A DNA stretch of 64,000 nt from Maritalea myrionectae DSM 19524 (GTDB taxonomy: Bacteria; Pseudomonadota; Alphaproteobacteria; Rhizobiales; Devosiaceae). The position numbers and the translations under genes are program-made. The notes under the pieces were generated by a model. The model was not told the DNA's origin. It was given only the letters and a program-made list of their open reading frames with translations, and did not search any database. The stretch covers positions 186,001 to 250,000 of the forward strand of contig NZ_AUHV01000005.1 of assembly GCF_000423365.1 (NCBI RefSeq), read 5' to 3'. Position 1 is the stretch's first letter. Every line of letters begins with the position of its first letter. This document shows positions 17,174-24,546 of the stretch, piece after piece.

Positions 17174-17209
17174 CGAGCGCATATGGCGCGTTTTTGCCAT
17201 ATGCGCTCG
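17174..17209. repeat. Perfect 14-bp stem-loop between the dehydrogenase and aminotransferase genes
   Basis: CGAGCGCATATGGC (17174-17187) and its exact reverse complement (17196-17209) flank an eight-base loop. The leftward strand has no T-run after the stem. It may terminate in a factor-assisted way, protect an mRNA 3' end or be a protein-binding site. Confidence 0.7.
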
Positions 17210-17246
17210 AATATGTCCTTACATTTCCCTTTGGAAACGCATCGGT

Positions 17247-18767
17247 TTAGTCGATATCAAAGCTTACGCCCTGTGCCAATGGCAAGGCTGTGCCGTAGTT
17301 CACCGTGTTTGTGGCGCGGCGCATATAGGCCTTCCATGCATCGGAGCCGGATTCGCGGCCGCCACCAGTTTCCTTCTCGCCGCCAAAGGCACCGCCAACT
17401 TCAGCGCCTGACGTGCCGATATTGACGTTTGTGATGCCACAATCTGACCCGACTGCGGAAAGGAATGTTTCAGCTTCGCGCACATTCAGGGTGAATATGC
17501 AGGAGGAAAGGCCTGCGCCCACCGCATTTTGCATGGCGATGGCATCCTCAAAGTCAGAATATTTGGTGACGTAAAGGATTGGAGCGAATGTTTCTTCCAG
17601 CATTGGGCCAGTTTGTTCTGGCATTTCCACCAAAGCCGGGCGGAAATAATAGGACGCATCGCCATTCACATCGACGCGTTCACCACCAGTGACTTTGCCG
17701 CCAACGGCTTTTGCCGCTTCAAGCGCTTTCTCCATATTGTCGCCAGCCTCTTTGTCGATCAATGGACCGACCAAAGCATCAGACGACAAAGGATCGCCAA
17801 TGGTGACGCCCAAATAGGCTTTTTTCAACTGCGCCACCATATCGTCATAAACGCTCTCATGAACGAACAAGCGACGAGTGGTTGTGCAGCGCTGGCCTGC
17901 GGTGCCCATGGCACCAAATGCGATGGCGCGCACGGCCATGTCCATATCCGCAGACGGACAAACGATGCCCGCATTGTTGCCGCCCAGTTCAAGAATAGTG
18001 CGGCCGAAACGTTGGGCAACGCGTGGCCCAACCTGACGCCCCATGCGCGTAGAGCCTGTGGCGGACACAAGTGCCACTTTTTCATGGTCAACCATAACTT
18101 CGCCACCATCGCGCTCAGCGATAAAGGTGGTGATCAAGCCTTCAGGCGCATCGCCGAACTTCTTCAGGGCGCGATCCAAAATCGCCTGACAGGCGAGCGC
18201 GGTCAAAGGTGATTTTTCAGATGGCTTCCACACCACGGCATTGCCGCACGCCAAAGCCAAAGCCGCGTTCCAAGACCAAACCGCGACAGGAAAGTTAAAG
18301 GCAGAGATGACGCCCACAACACCCAAAGGATGCCATGTTTCCATCATGCGGTGATCTTGACGCTCGGTGGCGATGGTCAAGCCATAAAGCTGGCGAGAAA
18401 GGCCGACCGCAAAATCGCAAATGTCGATCATTTCTTGTACTTCGCCTGCGCCTTCTGACGGGATTTTACCTGCTTCAAGGCTCACCAACCGGCCCAAATC
18501 ATCCTTAGCGGCGCGCAACTCTTCGCCCAACAGCCGCACCAACTCACCCCGGCGAGGGCCGGGTACAGTGCGCCACTTTTTAAATGCTTCGTGTGCTTTT
18601 TCGATTTGAGCGTTGATTTCGCTTGCGCTGGATTTTTTGACGTCCGCGATTTTTTCGCCGTTGGTTGGGGAATAAACGGCCAAGTCGCCGCCTTCTAGGG
18701 CTTCTGGCTTAACGCCCAATTTGCCCATCAATTCAATGGTTTCGGATTTGCGTGACGATGCTGACAT
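17247..18767 (-). CDS. amaB: ALDH7-type dehydrogenase, probable 2-aminoadipate 6-semialdehyde (L-piperideine-6-carboxylate) dehydrogenase
   Basis: 506 residues. The catalytic cysteine lies in GTAGQRCTTTRR (about residue 299) and the catalytic glutamate in ILELGGNNAGI (about 264). The GQRCTTTRR context, and WHPLGVVGVISAFNFPVAVWSWN, mark the ALDH7/antiquitin branch that oxidises allysine to 2-aminoadipate. That is the reaction following lysine 6-dehydrogenase, which supports the proposed pathway with the gene at 9973. The ATG has an AAGGGGAT ribosome site. It is divergent from a LysR gene, with the operator-like repeats in between. Confidence 0.88.
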   Translation of the reverse strand: MSASSRKSETIELMGKLGVKPEALEGGDLAVYSPTNGEKIADVKKSSASEINAQIEKAHEAFKKWRTVPGPRRGELVRLLGEELRAAKDDLGRLVSLEAGKIPSEGAGEVQEMIDICDFAVGLSRQLYGLTIATERQDHRMMETWHPLGVVGVISAFNFPVAVWSWNAALALACGNAVVWKPSEKSPLTALACQAILDRALKKFGDAPEGLITTFIAERDGGEVMVDHEKVALVSATGSTRMGRQVGPRVAQRFGRTILELGGNNAGIVCPSADMDMAVRAIAFGAMGTAGQRCTTTRRLFVHESVYDDMVAQLKKAYLGVTIGDPLSSDALVGPLIDKEAGDNMEKALEAAKAVGGKVTGGERVDVNGDASYYFRPALVEMPEQTGPMLEETFAPILYVTKYSDFEDAIAMQNAVGAGLSSCIFTLNVREAETFLSAVGSDCGITNVNIGTSGAEVGGAFGGEKETGGGRESGSDAWKAYMRRATNTVNYGTALPLAQGVSFDID

Positions 18768-18864
18768 ATTCTATCCCCTTTGGCCGCGGCCAATGTTCGT
18801 TGTGGATCGACTTTTGCGCTGGGCGAACCCAATGCTCAAATTGAGGCTGGTCAAGTCGAAAAAA

Positions 18865-18930
18865 TTCATTATTCTCATGATAGCTTAGGCAAACACCCTA
18901 AAGAAGCAATGTTTTTTCATTACTTCATGA
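18865..18930. promoter_or_regulatory. Two similar dyad sites between amaB and lysR
   Basis: TTCATTATTCTCATGA (18865-18880) and TTCATTACTTCATGA (18916-18930) are near-identical direct copies, each with TCAT/ATGA arms. The second touches the lysR ribosome site. Spacing of about 50 bases and location in a divergent promoter fit the paired sites of a LysR-type regulator that also represses itself. Confidence 0.5.
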
Positions 18931-18939
18931 GGAAATTTT

Positions 18940-19878
18940 ATGCATACCAGTCGCCGCAACTTTCCCTCGATCAACACGTTGAGCGCTTTTGAATGCGCTG
19001 CGCGCCACCTCAATTTTACCCGCGCTGCGGAAGAAATGAACCTCACGCAAAGCGCAATTTCGCGTCAAATCCGCGATTTGGAATTGCAGTTGGGGGTCAC
19101 TTTATTTGAGCGGGTGCGTAAGCGCGTGGTGCTGACTGAAGCGGGCGCCCGATTTTTGGCTGACGCGCGTTATTTGATCGAGCAAACTGAAGGGCTGGTT
19201 TATCGCACCATGGCGGCGGCAAAGGCAGAAGCCATGTTGTCCATCGCCACGCTGCCGACGTTTGGATCGCATTGGCTGGCGCCACGACTGCCCGACTTTT
19301 TGTCGCAAAATCCTGATTTGGCCATCAATATTGAAAGCCGGTGGTCACCCTTTGCCATGCAAGATCAGTTTGTTGATGTGGCGGTGCATTTTGGTCGCCC
19401 GATTTGGGCTGGCGCCACCTGTCAGCCGCTTTGTGCAGAAATGATGGTGCCAGTGGCGGCGCCAAGTGTGGTGCGCCAATATCAATTGGATAAACCTGAG
19501 CACTTGGTCGAGACCCCTTTATTGCATCTGCAAACACGACAAACAGGGTGGCGCGATTGGTTTGAACAACAGGGCATGGAGAACAAGGAACCGTTTAAGG
19601 GGCATCGCTTTGATCAATTCTCCATGATCATCGAAGCCGCTGTTGCGGGCATGGGCGCGGGGTTATTGCCCTTTTACCTGATCGAGCAGCAAGTGATGCA
19701 AGGCAGCCTCAAGGTCATTGATCCGACCCCGCTCAACACCGAAGATGCGTATTTTCTCGCCATCCCAGACGACAAGGCGGAGAAACCCGGTGTCATCGCC
19801 TTTACCACGTGGATTCGTAAGCAGATCAAAAATCCAGTGATGCATTTGGATGAGGTGGACAGCCCCATCGCCAATTGA
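18940..19878 (+). CDS. LysR-type transcriptional regulator (GcvA-like)
   Basis: 312 residues. N-terminal winged helix-turn-helix (about 10-70: NFTRAAEEMNLTQSAISRQIRDLE), then a substrate-binding effector domain (about 95-300). The INTLSAFECAARHLNFTRAAEEMNLTQSAIS pattern resembles the GcvA subgroup. A GAGG ribosome site precedes the ATG at 18940. It is divergent from amaB and probably controls amaB and the aminotransferase; the inducer is unknown. An excellent site pair for self-control lies just upstream. Confidence 0.92.
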   Translation: MHTSRRNFPSINTLSAFECAARHLNFTRAAEEMNLTQSAISRQIRDLELQLGVTLFERVRKRVVLTEAGARFLADARYLIEQTEGLVYRTMAAAKAEAMLSIATLPTFGSHWLAPRLPDFLSQNPDLAINIESRWSPFAMQDQFVDVAVHFGRPIWAGATCQPLCAEMMVPVAAPSVVRQYQLDKPEHLVETPLLHLQTRQTGWRDWFEQQGMENKEPFKGHRFDQFSMIIEAAVAGMGAGLLPFYLIEQQVMQGSLKVIDPTPLNTEDAYFLAIPDDKAEKPGVIAFTTWIRKQIKNPVMHLDEVDSPIAN

Positions 19879-19904
19879 TGGCGCTGCCCAACTTTATGTT
19901 CGAT

Positions 19905-20273
19905 CTATTCGAAATAGATTTCGTTGTCTGCCAGATAGACTTCTGACGCATCGCAAATATCAATCCTGATCGGGTCGTCTAGAACTTCGCCATCATCGGC
20001 ACCGAGCCAACCCACTTGAAATGTTTGGTCGCAAGATCCCGTTGTTGCGAAGAATTCCGCTTGTGCAGTTTCGCCTGGATTCATCTCTTCTGACAGCCAA
20101 TTGGTGCTCCAGCCGCTGCCATCATTGGTGTAGAATCCGACAACGATATTGCTTTCCGTAATGTTGTGCAGCGTGAACAACCCGCCTGCGCCCGACTGGG
20201 CAAAAGCCGACCCTGCAAGCAGCCCAGCACCTAGCGCGCCGATCACGGCACACCGCTTCAATAGATTTTTCAT
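19905..20273 (-). CDS. Small secreted protein of unknown function
   Basis: 122 residues. A signal peptide ends at GSAFA (cleavage likely after residue 25), leaving a mature acidic protein of about 97 residues. Visible features: FTLHNITESNIVVGFYTNDGSGW, then WLSEEMNPGETAQAEFF, and two cysteines (CDQTFQVGWLG and DICDASEVYL) that could form a disulfide. I recall similar secreted proteins in alphaproteobacteria but no established function. The AAGGAC ribosome site supports the ATG at 20273. It is convergent with the LysR gene, 26 bases away. Confidence 0.8.
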   Translation of the reverse strand: MKNLLKRCAVIGALGAGLLAGSAFAQSGAGGLFTLHNITESNIVVGFYTNDGSGWSTNWLSEEMNPGETAQAEFFATTGSCDQTFQVGWLGADDGEVLDDPIRIDICDASEVYLADNEIYFE

Positions 20274-20352
20274 GAAATGTCCTTCCCCTCTAAAGCCACA
20301 TGATATGAGGAAAAATCATGCTTAACAAGCGGTTAATGGACTTCTTGAGGTA

Positions 20353-20934
20353 TTAGCGCGCCGAATGGTGGGCGGAAAACCATGCAATCAATTCCGCCGT
20401 GTTTTTCACGCCAATCGCTTTCATGATCCGCGCCCGGTGGGCCTCCACGGTGCGCTTGGACAATTCGAGTTCATCTGCGATCACGCCATTGGTTTTGCCT
20501 TGTGCCACCAAAGCGACAATCTGGCGTTGGCGATCAGTCAGCTCATATCCCGAGGCAGCAATGGCCCGCGGCAATGGTTCAAAGCAATAAACCGCTTTGG
20601 CAAATGGGTTTGCCGAGGTCATCGACCGCCCGCGCACCTTGCACCAGAACCGGGTTTGGTCCGCCTTGATCATGATCCGCTCATCATAATAGGTGATGCC
20701 CATGGTCATGTTCGTGGACCACATTTGCCCAGTGCGCACAAAGTCTTCAAAATTTGGATAGAGCAGATGAAAACTTTTGTTGCGCAGTTCCGCCCGGCCA
20801 TAGCCGAACAATCGCGCGAATTCTGCATTACATTCCAAAATGATGCGATGCTCCGCATAGGCCAATGGCACGGGCATTTCATGCAGATTGAAATTATATT
20901 TTGACTGGGATTGAACCGTTGCGTTGAGTACCAT
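20353..20934 (-). CDS. PAS domain-LuxR helix-turn-helix regulator
   Basis: 193 residues. Residues about 20-115 form a PAS-like domain (AEHRIILECNAEFARLFGYGRAELRNKSF). Residues about 128-190 are a LuxR/FixJ-type helix-turn-helix (YELTDRQRQIVALVAQGKTNGVIADELELSKRTVEAHRARIMKAIG). There is no receiver domain, so phosphorylation by a kinase is not expected; the PAS domain may sense a ligand or redox state. It is divergent from acetoacetyl-CoA synthetase across 161 bases and is the obvious candidate for its regulator. The ribosome site at the ATG is weak. Confidence 0.88.
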   Translation of the reverse strand: MVLNATVQSQSKYNFNLHEMPVPLAYAEHRIILECNAEFARLFGYGRAELRNKSFHLLYPNFEDFVRTGQMWSTNMTMGITYYDERIMIKADQTRFWCKVRGRSMTSANPFAKAVYCFEPLPRAIAASGYELTDRQRQIVALVAQGKTNGVIADELELSKRTVEAHRARIMKAIGVKNTAELIAWFSAHHSAR

Positions 20935-21095
20935 TTGTTGCCATCAGCTGCTTATGAGTGACCCGATTGTGTTTGGCGTGATGCAGGCGACGCCACACCG
21001 CCTACAGTATAAATACGACTAACGCTTGGCGAATGACAAGCATTATAATTTAATCCTGCGAAAATATACCGAATAAGTGGTCTCAGGGAGGACAA

Positions 21096-23039
21096 ATGCC
21101 CAATCCAGTTTTGTGGACACCGTCCAATGAACGCCAACGCGCCTCAAATCTTTATGCGTTTGCCGAAAAGACCAAGGCGCTGCATCAGTGCGCGCCGGAC
21201 GATTATGATGGCCTGTTGCAATTTTCAATTGACGAGCCGCAAGCATTTTACAATTCCCTTTGGGATGAATTGAACATTATCGGCGAAAAGGGCGAACGCG
21301 TCCTGATCGATAATCCTGATATTCGTAAGGTACGTTTTTTTCCTGACGCCAAACTGAACTACGCCGAGAATGCCCTGAAGCAGCCCGATGATCGCCTGGC
21401 GATTATTGGTCACCGGGATGATGGCACCCGCCGTGAAATAACCCGGCGACAGCTTTATGATCTGGTGAGCCAGTTGGTTCAGGCCATGCGGGCGAAGGGC
21501 GTTGAAAAGGGTGACCGCGTTGGCGCCATCGTCACCAATGATATTGAGGCGATTGCGCTTTATTTGGCCAGCTCGGCCATGGGCGCGATTTGGGCCTCTT
21601 GCTCGCCGGATTTTGGCCCCGAAGGCGCGACCGATCGGTTGGCGCAGGTTGAGCCCAAAATCCTTTTTGCGGTGCCGCATTATAATTATGCGGGCAAGCA
21701 TATTGATGTTGCGCCCAGCATTAACGCGGTGGCGAAAGCTGCGGATATTGAGCATGTGGTGCTGTTGGACAACCCAAAAGCGGATGCCCAGTATGAGGTT
21801 GATGTGCAAACGCTTGATGCGTTTGTCGCGCCCTTTGCCCCTGCGGAAATTCAATTCGAACGGATGGAATTTGATGCGCCGATGGTAATCCTGTTTTCCT
21901 CTGGTACCACTGGCAAACCTAAATGCATCATGCATCGTGGCGCGGGCTTGTTGATCCAACATTTGAAGGAATTGGTGCTGCACAGCGACGTTAAGCCAAA
22001 CGACAATTTCTTCTATTTCACCACATGCGGTTGGATGATGTGGAACTGGCTTGTTTCTGGCCTGGCGGCGGAGGCGACCCTGATCACTTTTGACGGCAAC
22101 CCGTTTTACCCCAAAGCGCCACGATTGCTGGATTTGATCGACAAAGAGCAGATCAATATTTTTGGCACCTCTGCGAAATATATCGACGCGCTGAGCAATA
22201 TGAATGTAAAGCCGCGCGAGACTCATTCGTTTGCCAGCTTGCGCACCATCTTGTCGACAGGCTCGCCGCTGCTGCCTGAAAACTTCGATTATGTCTATCG
22301 CGACTGGAAAGAAGACGTGCAACTGGCCTCCATTTCTGGCGGCACGGATATTTGCGGCTGCTTTATGGGCGGTGTGCCCACCAAATCTGTTTATCAAGGG
22401 GAGTTGCAAGGTGCGCAGCTCGGCCTGGATCTCGATATTTTGGATGATGACGGGCAGTCGGTCGTCAATCAACCGGGGGAATTTGTTTGCCGCAATGCGC
22501 ATATGACCATGCCCACAGGCTTTTGGGGCGACGAAAGCGGCGAAAAATATCACAGCGCTTATTTCGACAAATATGACAATTTGTGGGCTCATGGAGACTT
22601 TGTCGAAAAGACCGACAATGGCGGCTATATCATTCACGGCCGGTCAGATGCGACGCTCAATCCCGGTGGCGTGCGCATTGGCACAGCAGAGATTTATCGA
22701 CAGGTGGAAACCATTGATGAAATCGAAGAGGCCATTGCGGTGGGGCAAGATTGGCAGGGCGATCAACGGGTCATCCTGTTTGTGCGCATGAAAGATGGCG
22801 TCACCTTGGATGACGACTTGATCAAACTGGTCAAAACCCGCATTCGCAAGGGGGCAACCCCCCGACATACGCCCGCCAAGGTGATTGCGGTTAAAGATAT
22901 TCCACGCACCCGCTCGGGCAAGATTTCAGAGATTGCCGTGCGTGATGTGATTCATGGCCGAAAGATCAAAAACACAACTGCCTTGGCCAATGTGGAGTGT
23001 TTGGAGGACTATAAAAACCTGCCCGAACTGCAGGACTAA
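21096..23039 (+). CDS. aacS: Acetoacetate-CoA ligase
   Basis: 647 residues, full length for the family. Activates acetoacetate to acetoacetyl-CoA with ATP, allowing use of ketone bodies or products of polyhydroxybutyrate breakdown. The ANL-superfamily P-loop is FSSGTTGKPKCIMHRG (about 269-284). SGGTDICGCFMGG marks the adenylate-binding region, and the C-terminal lysine lies in the RTRSGKISEIAV segment. A GGGAGG ribosome site precedes the ATG. A strong bidirectional terminator follows at once. A 470-codon antisense frame is a shadow. Confidence 0.95.
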   Translation: MPNPVLWTPSNERQRASNLYAFAEKTKALHQCAPDDYDGLLQFSIDEPQAFYNSLWDELNIIGEKGERVLIDNPDIRKVRFFPDAKLNYAENALKQPDDRLAIIGHRDDGTRREITRRQLYDLVSQLVQAMRAKGVEKGDRVGAIVTNDIEAIALYLASSAMGAIWASCSPDFGPEGATDRLAQVEPKILFAVPHYNYAGKHIDVAPSINAVAKAADIEHVVLLDNPKADAQYEVDVQTLDAFVAPFAPAEIQFERMEFDAPMVILFSSGTTGKPKCIMHRGAGLLIQHLKELVLHSDVKPNDNFFYFTTCGWMMWNWLVSGLAAEATLITFDGNPFYPKAPRLLDLIDKEQINIFGTSAKYIDALSNMNVKPRETHSFASLRTILSTGSPLLPENFDYVYRDWKEDVQLASISGGTDICGCFMGGVPTKSVYQGELQGAQLGLDLDILDDDGQSVVNQPGEFVCRNAHMTMPTGFWGDESGEKYHSAYFDKYDNLWAHGDFVEKTDNGGYIIHGRSDATLNPGGVRIGTAEIYRQVETIDEIEEAIAVGQDWQGDQRVILFVRMKDGVTLDDDLIKLVKTRIRKGATPRHTPAKVIAVKDIPRTRSGKISEIAVRDVIHGRKIKNTTALANVECLEDYKNLPELQD

Positions 23040-23066
23040 AAAAGGGGCCATGCGGCCCCTTTTTAT
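23038..23066. terminator. Bidirectional Rho-independent terminator between aacS and the M24 peptidase
   Basis: GGGGCC (23044-23049) pairs with GGCCCC (23054-23059) around ATGC, flanked by an A-run on the left and a T-run on the right. It can therefore end both convergent transcripts. The left edge overlaps the aacS stop codon and the right edge touches the stop of the leftward gene. Confidence 0.88.
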
Positions 23067-24167
23067 TTAGTTTTTGGCAATCACGACATCGCGCGAGCGT
23101 TCGGACAGCACTTCCGGGCCATCGGCGCGGAGATAGACAATCTCTTCCAAGCGGACGCCAAATTTGCCTGGGATATAAATGCCGGGCTCGATGGAGAACA
23201 CCATACCCTCGTCCAAAATCACATCTGACGAGGCAGAGAGGTAGGGTTCTTCGTGAATTTCAATGCCAAGGCCGTGACCGGTGCGGTGGGTGAAATATTC
23301 GCCGTACCCCGCATTGGTGATCACATCGCGGGCAGCCTTATCAATATCTGATGTTTTAACGCCGGGCTTGCACGCCGCCAGCGCCGCCTGCACTGCGGCT
23401 TCCACCACGTCATGGACTTCTTGATAGTCATCGCGCAAGGTTTCAACCGCCACCATGCGGGTGATATCGCTCGGATAGCCTTTGGTCGTGCCGCCAATAT
23501 CGACAACCACAACATCACCTGATTTAAGCACACGGTCTGAGGTGTGGTGATGTGGGAACGCGCCATTTTCGTTGGCCCCAACAATGTCGAAAACAGGTTT
23601 GGCGCCCTTGGAAATAAAATGCTCTTTCACGGCTTCTGCAACGTCGTTTTCGGTGACGCCGGGCCGCGCGGTTTTGGCCGCCACTTCTTGCGCTTCATCA
23701 GCGATCTGAGCGTTCAATTTGAGCAATTTATACTCGTCTTCGGTCTTGCGCATCCGCAACGCGCCAACAGTGGATTTTGTGAATTGATGCGCAGCACCGT
23801 CCAATTTATCCAACAGGTTGAGCGCAAAATCGGCACGCATGGTTTCGTCAAGCACCACCTGCTTCACACCTGCGCCAGCGACCTTTTCAAGTGCGGCATT
23901 GAGGGCATCAAATGGTCCGTGATCGTCCGCCCATTCAAAGAACTCAATGTTCGTGTGTTCACGCACAGCGTTAGCATTAAGGGCTGGCATGACAAAAGCT
24001 TCGTTAGTTTTGCCGATCAACAACAGGCACATGCGCTCGTCAGGATAAGGGGTATAACCCAAGAGCCATTGGGTGTGAGCGGTGGGGCCGAGCGCCACCA
24101 GATCGATGTTTTGCGCCGCCATTTCCTGCCGCAAGCGTTTGAATTTTTGTGCTACGATTTCGTTCAT
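23067..24167 (-). CDS. M24-family aminopeptidase (Xaa-Pro peptidase type)
   Basis: 366 residues. An N-terminal creatinase-like domain (about 1-130) is followed by a pita-bread metallopeptidase domain. All five metal ligands are visible: D223 (VVVDIGG), D234 (YPSDITRM), H298 (RTGHGLGIEIHE), E327 (FSIEPGIY) and E341 or E342 (VRLEEIV). It probably removes N-terminal residues before proline or cleaves Xaa-Pro dipeptides in the cytoplasm; no signal peptide is seen. The ATG has a GGGGGA ribosome site. A perfect 21-bp palindrome lies 31 bases upstream of the start. Confidence 0.93.
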   Translation of the reverse strand: MNEIVAQKFKRLRQEMAAQNIDLVALGPTAHTQWLLGYTPYPDERMCLLLIGKTNEAFVMPALNANAVREHTNIEFFEWADDHGPFDALNAALEKVAGAGVKQVVLDETMRADFALNLLDKLDGAAHQFTKSTVGALRMRKTEDEYKLLKLNAQIADEAQEVAAKTARPGVTENDVAEAVKEHFISKGAKPVFDIVGANENGAFPHHHTSDRVLKSGDVVVVDIGGTTKGYPSDITRMVAVETLRDDYQEVHDVVEAAVQAALAACKPGVKTSDIDKAARDVITNAGYGEYFTHRTGHGLGIEIHEEPYLSASSDVILDEGMVFSIEPGIYIPGKFGVRLEEIVYLRADGPEVLSERSRDVVIAKN

Positions 24168-24197
24168 ACGTCCCCCTTGAATCCAACTGATAATCGG

Positions 24198-24218
24198 ATA
24201 CTAAAATTATTTTAGTAT
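24198..24218. promoter_or_regulatory. Perfect 21-bp AT-rich palindrome upstream of the M24 peptidase
   Basis: ATACTAAAAT (24198-24207), one central T, then ATTTTAGTAT (24209-24218). The match is exact over both arms. Its position in the promoter region of the leftward peptidase gene suggests an operator for a dimeric repressor. I do not recognise it as a known consensus. Confidence 0.6.
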
Positions 24219-24273
24219 AAGTAATATTTATTTTTTAGCTGGTCAATGACCTTAGGGGGGAACGCAAAATCAA

Positions 24274-24315
24274 TTGACCAAGGTCAAACCGCGCCCGCCA
24301 AAACTGCGCTATAAA
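24274..24315 (+). promoter_or_regulatory. FNR/FixK-type box and -10 element (class II promoter layout)
   Basis: TTGAC-CAAG-GTCAA (24274-24287) matches the FNR/FixK/DNR family pattern TTGAN-N4-NTCAA. A -10-like TATAAA lies at 24310-24315. If transcription starts about 24322, the box centre (24280.5) is at -41.5, the exact class II activator position. The next gene encodes a 60-residue membrane protein 25 bases further on. The regulator gene is not in the window. Confidence 0.6.
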
Positions 24316-24346
24316 GTGCAGGCTTTATTTCAGTTGGGGGAAGAAA

Positions 24347-24529
24347 ATGAATAAACTGATTGGCATGTTGTGGATTATTTCTGGCTCTGCAATCGCAGGG
24401 GCGCTGGTGATCGCTGTTCTGGTCACACAAATGGTGCCCAATATGGGGCTCGGCATCGCCGCTGCTGCCATTTTGGGATATGTGCTGGCCATCCCGTTTT
24501 CCTATTACTTATCTAAGAAAATCAAATAG
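24347..24529 (+). CDS. 60-residue membrane protein with two helices
   Basis: Two hydrophobic stretches (about residues 5-27 and 33-54) separated by a short turn with PNMGLG, and a basic C-terminal tail (SKKIK). The ATG has a strong GGGGGAAG ribosome site. The upstream FNR/FixK-like box suggests expression under low oxygen or nitrosative conditions. I do not recognise a named family; small hairpin membrane proteins often act as assembly factors or subunits of respiratory complexes, but nothing in this sequence shows that. Convergent with the large secreted protein. Confidence 0.78.
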   Translation: MNKLIGMLWIISGSAIAGALVIAVLVTQMVPNMGLGIAAAAILGYVLAIPFSYYLSKKIK

Positions 24530-24546
24530 CCAGCACTTTGTTTGGT

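Noticed and set aside
21225-22637. 470-codon open frame on the minus strand
   Set aside because: Lies entirely opposite acetoacetate-CoA ligase and has no ribosome site or domain; a frame shadow.
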